Shown: positions 45,366 to 55,900 of the stretch, in pieces
Layout of the letters: the number at the start of each line of letters is the position of its first letter
Position numbering within the stretch: the first letter of the stretch is position 1
Source: Brassica napus
Lineage: Eukaryota > Streptophyta > Magnoliopsida > Brassicales > Brassicaceae
DNA: 64,000 bases
Direction of reading: 5' to 3'
Assembly (NCBI RefSeq): GCF_020379485.1
Contig: NC_063445.1
Location: forward strand, 51,795,422 to 51,859,421
Translations under genes and position numbers: made by a program
The notes under the pieces: model-generated
The model's database searches: none
Seen by the model: the letters and a program-made list of their open reading frames with translations, nothing else
Told to the model about the DNA's origin: nothing

Positions 45366-46633
45366 GGGAAATTACCAAAAATACCATTTTCAAAGTACCA
45401 ATTTTCATGTTTACATTAACCACTTTTACCCTCATCTTTAATGAAGGGTAAAAGACATTTATAACCTTTTGATTAACTTTAACAAAAAAAAACATATTGT
45501 TAACTAATCTAAACTTAAAACATCAACTATAAACCCTAAATCATCAACTTTAAACCCTAAACCATGAAACATCAACTCTAAACCCTAAACCCCGAAACAT
45601 CAACTCTAAACCCTAAACCATAAACCTTCAACTCTAAACCCTAAAACATCAACCCTAAACCCTAAACTTCAACTCTAAACCATCAACACTAAACCCTAAA
45701 CCATAAAAAATAAACTCTAAACCCTAAACCATAAAAAATTAACCCTAAACCCTAAAACATCAACTCTAAACCCTAAACCCTAACCTTCAACTCTAAAACC
45801 TAAATCTAAACCCTAAATCCTAAACCCTAAACCCTAAAACCCTAGAGTTGATGTTTTAGAGTTTAGATTTGAAGGTTTAGGGTTTTAGGGTATAGGGTTT
45901 ACGTTTAGGGTTTAGAGTTGATGTTTTAGGGTTTAGATTTGAAGGTTTAGGGTTGTAGGGTTTAAGGTTTGAAATTCAGAAAATATAGGGTTTAGGGTTT
46001 AGGGTTTACGCTTAGAGTTTAGAGTTGATGTTTTAGAGTTTAGATTTGAAGATTTAGAATTTAGGGTTTAGAGTTGATGTTTCGGGGCTTAGGGTTTAGA
46101 GTTGATGTTTCATGGTTTAGGGTTTAGAGTTGATGATTTAGGGTGTAAAGTTGATATTTTAAGTTTAGATTTAGGGTTTAGGGTTTACGTTTAGAGTTTT
46201 TAGAGTTGATGTTTTAGAGTTTAGATTTGAAGGTTTAGGGTTTAGAGTTGATGTTTCGGGGTTTAGGGTTTAGAGTTGATGTTTCAGGGTTTAGGGTTCG
46301 TATTTCAAAAAAAATAGGGTTTAGGATTGATTGTTTAGGGTTTAGGGTTCGTATTTAAAAAAAATAGGGTTTAGGATTGATGGTTTAGGGTTTAGAGTTG
46401 AGTTTTAGGGTTTAGGGTTGGAATTTCGAAATAGTATAATTCGAAAAAAAATTTAAAATTATTTTTATTTTTTTAGATTTTTATTTATTTAAATATTTAT
46501 TTATTATATATATAAAGAACAATAGCATAAGAGTCTTTTGCCACTTAATGAAAAAGATATTTTTGAAAATGTCCATTTAGTGGTTGTAAAAATGAAAACT
46601 GGTAGCATGAAAGTGGTAAACATGTAATTTCCT
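45366..46633. mobile_element. TIR element filled with telomere-like repeats
   Basis: The left end gggaaattaccaaaaatacc and the right end ...gtaaacatgtaatttcc are inverse-related over about 60 bp (ttttcatgtttacattaaccac against gtggttgtaaaaatgaaaac). The interior from 45528 to 46432 consists of degenerate aaccctaaa units that flip to tttagggttt near 45845. Confidence 0.65.
45528..46432. repeat. interstitial telomere-like repeats in inverted halves
   Basis: About 320 bp of ctctaaaccctaaaccat-type units (CCCTAAA strand), then about 580 bp of gggtttagagttgatgttt-type units (TTTAGGG strand). The plant telomere word is common, but units are irregular (many 18-21 bp), so this is a diverged minisatellite, not a recent telomere. 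Confidence 0.8.
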
Positions 46634-46960
46634 CTTTTTAAATTTGATTTTTTGTTTATATTTTTAGTTTGAAGTAAGTATTTCTATTATATGTAACACA
46701 ATTAATTAATAAAATATGAAGAATCAAGTCCGAGATTTTAGAGTTATGTAAAAAAAATATAATTACGTATAAAACATAAATTATCTTAGTTTAAAAGATC
46801 GGAATCTCATCTCGAATAAATTCACAAAAATAAAAAGTACTCCAATAACCTACTTAAAATATAAAACCCCCTTTTCAAAAGAAAGCGTACTTAATAATAT
46901 TTTTTTTACGTGTAATAATTGAAAACTGACAATTGAATATCGATCTAGAATATTATTTTA

Positions 46961-48912
46961 ATATATCTAATGGTAAAATATTAATTGTAATAAAAAATTT
47001 TGAATTTTATAATATTACATGAATTATAAGTCTTTAAAATCTAAAATATATTTTATTAACATAATATATTTTTTATTCATTTATTATTTTGATGTTACAA
47101 AATATTTCTTTAATATTTTTTTAATAATTTAGTTTCTTTTAAGTAATTTTAAAATTATCAAGAATATAATATATTTAAAATTATGTATTTAAATATATCC
47201 ATATGATGACTCATTTTTACGTGTGTTTGCGTTGAGCATATTTAATTTGTTGTTTGTATATTTAATAACACCTTGTTGCGTGCCGTTCTATGATTTTAAT
47301 AAATGTGTTGTGATTTCATTTTTATTACTACTAACATGATTTTTTAGTGATCAGTGATAATGTATTTTGTAACGTTATGTATTATATTTTATAGTATATT
47401 TTCTAACTCTTCGTGCTGACACTTTTTTTAGAATCATTTTAATTAGATAATAGATTTAAAGATGTAAATAAAACTATTTATGTTGTAAATTTATACTTTT
47501 TAGTGTAACTGAGCACTATCAATTATGAAAATTATATTATGATTTTATTTTACTAAATCTTTCTTTCTGTGTATATTTTTTTTTGTTTTATTTTGTATTT
47601 TTACAATTTTATTGCCTTATTCTTTAATTTCAGAGAATTGCTATTTTTAATTTTTGTTTCATATACCTTAAAAGTCTTCGGTTAATTTTTGTTTGTTTTA
47701 TTTCTCCAATTACAATGTACAGTTCGACCGTTTCTTTTTTTTTTTGGATCAAACTACTAATATCATCAGATAGAAAAGCTTAAACTCCAAGAATGGAGTG
47801 AGTATTTGTGCTAGAGAAAACTGATTTAGCCACTAATATAGTGATATATTATAATATTAGAAGGTATGAAAACTCTTCTCAGTTGTCCTATGCTGGACAT
47901 AATTAAGTTGCTGTCAATTGATTCTATATTTGTGATAACTGGAAATACATCTTTATGTCTTCCTTACATCATCCTTAATTGGTTTACGGTTCGACCATTT
48001 CTAATATACTGAGAGTAACATAATATTAGATGTTGATTATCTCCTTCCAATTAGGAATGCACATAATTAGAGAAATTCAAGGTGAGCACACTTTACAATT
48101 TTGTCCTCGTATTTATAAATATAGTTAGTTTATAGATTACTCTATTTGTTTCAAAATGTAATCAGTTTTAATTAAAATCTGTAATATTTAAAAGTTATTA
48201 CTTTAGAAAACTGTCATTTAATATATAAATTTAATCAATTACATAGTAATTTACATAATTTAATTGGCCACACAATATCCAATAAATATAAAGTTACATT
48301 GAAATATAAAAATAATTTATATAGTGAAACAAAAAATACTTTTAAACCATTATATTATAAGGGAATATTCAAATTATATTGAAACATTAAAATAGTAAGA
48401 ATCAGAAAATCTGATCTCTCAATGTCGATCATTTACGTCGGCAATGCCTTAGACCATCTCCAATGTATTCCTCTATTTTTTTCTCTAAAATAGTGGAATT
48501 TCATAATATAGATGGATTTGTCTCCGATGTATTTTTCTAGTTTCTCTCCTAAAAAAGAATATTCTTGATATATTCTTTTCTAAGTTTACAAATAATATTT
48601 TTTATTTATGAAAGTTGAAAACCAGCCCAATTTATTTTTGTATTTTATAAAATTATGATATTATTTACACTAAATATTTCTTTACAAACTATTATGTAAA
48701 TAAAAAAAATATAATTATATTTATATAAATAATATATTTCACTAAAAAAATATTTTCGGTTATAATTGTTTAAGTAAAAAGTTAAATGATCATTTTGTAA
48801 AAAAAAATAGAGGAGGTGACATGACAAAAATATAGTTTCTCATTGGCTGATTATTTTCGCCTACGAAGACACTATATTTGAGGCTTATATCCTCCTTTCA
48901 TTACTTGTTTAA
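46961..48912. repeat. second copy (A2) of the left-edge dispersed repeat
   Basis: Matches window bases 1 to about 1890 along its length, from atatatctaatggtaaaatatta to ggcttatatcctcctt, with scattered substitutions and small indels. It has a single copy of the tail unit, unlike A1. No coding capacity seen. Confidence 0.85.
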
Positions 48913-49891
48913 TATCCAAACTAATTATTTTTCTTATTTAATACACTTACTTTTAAAACTGTGCCAATTTTAATACTGAAACTATGCAAATTTAATCAAA
49001 AATATTAATAAGTTTCAAACAAAACTTAAAAACTCTCTTAATTTCAAAAACAAAATCTTAAAAATTTCAAATTCTATTTTAGGTTTTAAGAATAAAAGTA
49101 ACTAAATTTAGGATAATATTCTAAAATTTTAGAAAAATTAATTGTGAGCATAATAAACAAATTATTTAGAACTTCAGAAAACATAGTAAATTTGAAATTA
49201 AAACAAAAAAATATTATAAAAAAATTAAGATTATCCAAAATTTAGTTACTTTTATTCTTAAACGTTAGAATAAAATTTAAAATTTTAAGATTTTTTTTTG
49301 AATTTTAGAGATTTTATAAGTTTTGTCTGAAACTTATTATTAAATGAGTATACTTTGGGTATTAAAATGAACATATATATTTTTAAAAGTAAAAGTATTA
49401 AAATGAGCAAATTAATTACTTTGGATATTAAACCGGGTAGAAAAATCTTGGGTATTAAAGCGCTTAACGAAATTTAGTTGAGATATTTTTATGGAATTTT
49501 CCCTTGAAAAAACTAAACTAAACTTCAAAAAATATTTTTGAGAAATGACTAAAAGATGGAATTGATTCGAGGATTTAATATAAGAAACAGAGGACACTAA
49601 AGGCAAAGCCATAACCTCTTGTGAGTTTGCGTTGGATCATTCGGGTTTCGCCCAAACATTGTGCCGGTTCCCACCGGTTTGCTTAAAGTTATGTTTCGTT
49701 TCAGCCGTAACGGATTTAAATGGATAGGTTCTGCTTACTTTATTACCTTTAATATTCTCAAGTTCTCGAAATCCACATGATTTGGCCAACCGCTAATAAG
49801 CTATGTTTGCTATTTTTTTCAAAGATGTGTCCATCAAATTCTCCAAGTCATTCATTCCATAAATCTAAACTTAGTATTCGATTCATTTCAT
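48913..49891. other. AT-rich intergenic and upstream region of the large DUF1216 gene
   Basis: AT-rich sequence in which two blocks, around 49050-49110 and 49230-49320, look roughly inverse. No gene seen. Confidence 0.5.
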
Positions 49892-49900
49892 TATATATAA
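49892..49900 (+). promoter_or_regulatory. TATA box of the large DUF1216 gene
   Basis: TATATATAA 43 bp upstream of ATG 49943. Confidence 0.6.
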
Positions 49901-49942
49901 CAGTTCAAGAAAAAAACATCTCATCAGTATATATCATCAATC

Positions 49943-52900
49943 ATGAAAAAAGTTTATTTGTTGTGCTTATGTTGCATCACCATCTTGGCAACAATTTTAA
50001 GCTTCAATGTAGTTTCAGCACAGGGAATAGCCGTGAACGCGCCAAACACGATTAAAGATATTGAGTCGTACATATCTAACAGAGCCATTGGGTTTGTTTT
50101 AAAGCTGGAGGATGAGTGTCCGATAAGAGAAAAGCTAAGATCATTCTTTGAGAAACTAAAGGATCTCTTGAAGTTGGAGTCCTCTGTTACACCGATGATC
50201 GAAGAAAATGAGCCCAAAACATTCATGTCCCATATGAAATCGAAAGCCGATAATCTCCTCCAAACGATGTTGATAATTGGGAGAGGACTGGTGAGTTTCA
50301 GTGACAGAAAAAGCTCATCCTTTTGAATGACTCAAATAAATGTTTTTACTGATTGTTGATTGTGAGTGTTGATCTACGGCTTATTAATTGGTTTACTTGC
50401 TTTTAAATTATTTTTAATAAATGCTTTCGAATTTAGAAAATATATTTTGATATAAAAAATATTGAAATTTAAATATGAACATTTGGTTTTTGTATAACGT
50501 AAATTACAAATATTTGGATTTGAAGAATCAAAGTTCTAGTCTTATGTGGCGAATACTGAACTAACTTCCATGACCACCCATCTATGCTTCAAGGACTTGT
50601 GGAACTAACCAATGATTTTTATTTTTGTGAATACGACAGTTGAGTTCAAGTGTAAGGAAGGAGATGTTCAAAGTGGTGAAATCGCTCACTGAGTTACATG
50701 CTGCGATTGGTAAAGTTATTATGGAGAAACATATAAAAGGGGACGGATCAATGTCGCTTTCTTTGGAACAAAAGAACGCCGTCGAAAATGCAGTATCTCA
50801 ATGGGAAGTAACAATCACCCGAATCGTGAAGATTGTTGTAGAAGTTAAGTCGAAAAGTTCAAGTGCGGCTTTAGGGGAAGAGAGCAGTACTACTGATCAA
50901 AACAATACTTCGGTGAATGAAACCATGTTGGAGTCAAATAAAGGAAATTTTGAGTCCATGCAAGAAAATGCAGATGACGTTAGTGAAAGCAATGAAGATT
51001 CCAAAAACGATGTAGCAATGAAGGCTAAAGAAGGCAATAGAGTGGAAGATGTTAAAGGAGGTAATATTTTTTTTTAGGAAGAAAAAACAAAAAACGTAGA
51101 CTCTAATATATTTTTTTGTCAACAATGTAGATGTGAATAATGAGAAGCAATTAGAAGTTCAAGGAGGAAATATTGATTCGAATACTAATACGAGTTTGGA
51201 AGCTAAAGAGGATATTAACTCGGAGGTCGAGGCTAATACTGATGGAAGTTCCATTACTAAGAACTTGGAAGAAGCTAAAGGAAATGGTGGAGTTTTAACA
51301 AATGATAATAACTTGGAGAACAAAGGGAGTGAGGTTACAATAAATGATGGAGATCACATGAAGGCAAATGGTGAACAGACTCAAGAAAATAATGGAGAAC
51401 TAGTGATGAATGAAAATTTGGAGAACAACAAAGATAATAAAGACGTGAAGGATGATGGATTGGTAGAGACTAAGAAAAATCATGAAACTTCTATGGAAGA
51501 AAATCGAAAACATACTCAAGGAGGAACTGAAGTTTCTATGAATGGAGAAACAATGCATACCAAAAATGGAAATGTTGATTCTAATAAGGAGAAGGAAGTA
51601 GAGGTTCGAGGAGAAAGTATTGGAAACTCCACTAAAGATGTAAATTTGGAGAATAAAGAAGATTTTAAAGGAGGTAATGGAGTTTTTTTTAGAAAATAAA
51701 ACAACAAATATTAAATGTCAAAAATTAGACACTAATATCTTTTATTCTCTACAAATGTAGATGCAAATAGTGAGCATAAATTAGAGGTTCAAGGAGGAAG
51801 CATTGGAGATTCACAAATTAACAAGAATTTAGATACTAAAGAAGATGTTAAGTCGGAGGTTGATGCTAGAAATGATGGAAGTTTCATGAATGAAAAGTCG
51901 GAAGCTCAAGGAAATGATGAAGTTTCTACAAAGAATACTAACTTGGAAAATAAAGGAAGTGAGGCTACATCAAATGATGAATACCACACAAAAGAAAATG
52001 GGAAAAATACTCAAGAAAAGAATGGAGAACTAGTGAATGATGAGAACTTGGAGAACAGTAAAGATAATAAAGAAGTGAAGGATAATGGATTGGTGGAGGC
52101 TAACACAGATCATGAAAATTCTACGGAAGAAAAGCGAGAACATATTCAAGGAGGCACTGAAGTTTCTATGAATGGAAAAATGATGCATACCAAAAGTGGA
52201 AATGCTGATTCTAATAAGGAGAATGAAGTAGAGGTTCAAGGAGAAAGTATTGGAGACACCACTAAAGATGTAAATTTTGAGAATAAAGAAGACCTTAAAA
52301 GAGGTAATGAAGTTATTTAGAACGAAAAACAACAAATATTAAAGGTCAAATGTAGTCTGTTAATATCTTTTGTTTGTCCACAAATGTAGATGCTAATAGT
52401 GAGAAGACATTAGAGGTTCAAGAAGGAAGTATTGGAGATTCACACATTAACAAGAATTTGGATACTAAAGAGAATGTTAAGTCAGAGGTTGATGCTAGAA
52501 ATGATGGAAGTTCCATGACTGAGTTGGAAGACACTAAAGGAAATGGTCAACTTTTTACAAATGATACTACCTTGGAGAATAAAGAGAGTGAGGCTAGAAC
52601 ATATGATGAAGATCACACAAAAGAAAATGGGGAAGATACTCAAGAAAATAATGGAGAACTAGTGAAAGATGCAAACTTGGAGAACAACAAAGATAATAAA
52701 GAAGTGAAGGATGATGGATTTGTAGAGACTAAGACAAATCATGAAAATTCTACCGAAGAAAAGAGAGAACATACTCAAAGAGGCACTGAAGTCTCTATGA
52801 ATGGAGACGTGATGCCTACCAAAGGTGGACATGTAAATTCTAATAAGGAGAGTGTATTAAAATTTCAAGGAGAAATTATTGGGGACTCAACCAAAGATAT

Positions 52901-55900
52901 AAATTTGGAGAATAAAGATGTTAAGTCAGAAGTAGAGACTAATAAAAATGATGAAAGTTCCATGAAGGAAAAACAAGGATATTCTCATGGAAACGATCGA
53001 GTTTCAACAAAAGATCAAAACTTGGAGAGCGTAGGAGCACACGAAGAGACTATGAATCACAAAACAGTAGATGCTATGAAAAATAACGGAGATCACTTGA
53101 AGAAAAAAAGGGAAGAAAATCAACAAAACAACAAAGAATCAACGAAGGATGAGAACTCAGAGAACAAAGAGGATAAAAAGGAATTTAAGGACAATGGATT
53201 AGTAGAGACGAAGACAAGTAATGAAAATTCTGTAAAAGAAAACAAGGAAGAGGCTCAAGGAAGTAATGAAGTTTCGATGGACGGTCAAATGGATTCCTTA
53301 GGAGTAAATGTGGATTCTAATAATAAGACGACTGTAGAGTTTAAAAAAAGACATGTTGAAGACTCGAATAAAGATTCTAAACCTAAGGTAGAGGCAATAA
53401 AAAATGAAGGCAATTCCATGGAAGGGAAGGGAGAAGTGGCTGAAGGGAACGATGGAGTATCAATAGAGGATACGAACTTAGAGAACATCAAAGATGAAAA
53501 AGAGTTAAAAAATAATATACCATCAGAGACGAAGACCAACAAAGAAACTACTATGGAAGAAAAGAAAGAGAAGGATCATGTAGACAATGATGAGTTCACA
53601 TATGGTGGAAATAAGAACGAGTCTAAAGATGATAAGTTGGACGAGATTAAGAAAAATAAGAAAGAGCATATGGATAAAAAGTGGCGAGAGGCTAAGGGAA
53701 ATGAAAAAAACATTATGAGAGGACACTCAAAAGAGGTTAGTATTGACAACAAAGGTTACAAGAAAGAGATTAAGGATGGAAAACCGTTGGAAGTTAAAGA
53801 AAATAAGGAAAACAAAGAAGAAACTCAAAGAAGCAGTAGTGGACAATACACAAACGTAGACAATAAAAAAGGTAAGGATGACAAATCAGTAGAGGTTAAG
53901 GAAAATAAGGAAAGTTCTAAGAATAGAAAACAAGAAAAAATGCAAGGAAGCGGTAGAGATACAACTAAGGTAGACAGAAAAGAGCCTATAGAGGCAAGGT
54001 TAGAGAATACAAAAAAAGATAGAAGCTCTGTAGATAACATGAACATAGAGCTTCAAAAAGGAAGTGAAGAGTCAATGAAAGAAGAGGAAAGAAAAGAGCA
54101 TGAAAAAAATAAATCTACGAAAATTGAAGAAGAGAAAAAGAAAGAGAAAGAGCATGAAGAACACAAATCCAAAAAGAAAGAAGAAGATAAAAGGAAAGAG
54201 CATGAAAAAAATAAGTTGACGAAAAATGAAGATGAGAAAAAGAAGCAAAAAGAGCATGAAAAACACAAATCCAAAAAGAAAGAAGAAGAGAAAAGGAAAG
54301 AACACGAAGAAAACAAATCCAAGAGAAATGAAGAAGAGAAAAAGAAACAGAAAAAGAAACAGAAAAAGCACGAAGAACACATATCCAAAAAGAAAGAAGA
54401 AGAGAAAATGAAAGAACACGAAGAAAACAAATCCAAGAGAAATGAAGAAGAGAAAAAGAAACAGAAAAAGCACGAAGAACACATATCCAAAAAGAAGGAA
54501 AAAGAAAAAAGGAAAGAGCAGGAAAGAAAAAAATTGAAGAATGAAGAAGACAAAAAGAAGCAGAAAGAGCACGAAGAACACATATCCAAAAAGAAGGAAG
54601 AAGATAAAAGGAAAGAGCACGAGAAAAACAAATCGAAGAAAAATGAAGAAGAGAAAAAGAAGCAGAAATACCACAAAGAACACATATCCAAAAAGAAGGA
54701 AGAAGCGAAAAGGAAAGAGAATGAAAAAAACAAATTGAAGAAATATGAAGAAGAGAAAAAAAGGCAGAAAGAGCACGAAGAACAAATATCCAAAAAGAAA
54801 GAAGAAAAGAAAAGGATAAAGCACGAAAGAAACAAATTGAAGAATGAAGAAGAGAAAAAGAAGCAGAAAGAGCACGAAGAACACATATCCAAAAAGAAAG
54901 AAGAAGAGAAAAAGAAAGAGCACGAAAAAAATAAAACAAAGAAAAATGAAGAAAAGAAAAAGATGCAGAAAGAGCACGAAGAACACATATCCAAAAAGAC
55001 AGAAGAAGAGAAAAGAATAGAGCACAAAGAACACATATCTAAAAAGAAGAAAGAAAAAGAAAGGAAAGAGCACGAAAATTACAAATCGAAGAAAAATGAA
55101 GAAGATAAAAAGAAGCAGAAAGAGCACAAAGAACACTTATCCAAAAAGAAAGAAGAAAAGCAAAGGATAGAGCTCGAAAAAAACAAATTGAAGAAAGAAG
55201 AAGAGAAGAAGAAGCAAAAAGAGCACGAAGAACACATATCCAAAAAGAAGGAAGAAGAGAAAAGGAAAGAGCACGAAAAAAACAAATCCGAGAAAAATGA
55301 AAAAGAGAAAAAGAAGCAGAAAGAGCATGGAGAATACATATCCAGAAAGAAAGAAAAAGATAAAAGGATAGAACACGAAAGAAACAAACTGAAGAATGAA
55401 GAAGAGAAAAAGAAGCATAAAGAGCACGAAGAACACAAATCCAAAAAGAAAGAAGAAGAGAAAAAGAACGAGCACGAAAGAAACAAATCAAGAAAAAATG
55501 AAGAAGAGAAAAAGAAGCAGAAAGAGCAGGAAGAATACTTATCCAAAAAGAAAGATGAAGAGAAAAGGAAAGAACATGAAAGAAACAAATTGAGAAAAAA
55601 TGAAGAAGAGAAGAAGAAGCAGAAAGAGCACGAAGAACACATATCCCAAAAGAAAGAAGAAGATAAAAGGAAAGAGCATGAAGAACACACGTCCAAGAAG
55701 AAAGAAGAGGAGAAAAGAAAAGAACACGAAGAAAACAAAGCCAAAAAAATTGAAGAAGAGAAAAGGAAAGAGCACGAAAAAAACAAATCCAAGAAAAATG
55801 AAGATAAAAAGAGTGAACATGAACAATACAAATCTAAGAAAACGCACAAAGAAAACGAATCCAATGAAAATGAAGAAGAGAAAATGAAAAAGAGAGAATA

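Noticed and set aside
45528..46432. Ancient telomere-telomere fusion
   Set aside because: The strand order is the reverse of a fusion and the units are irregular and bounded by inverse-related ends.
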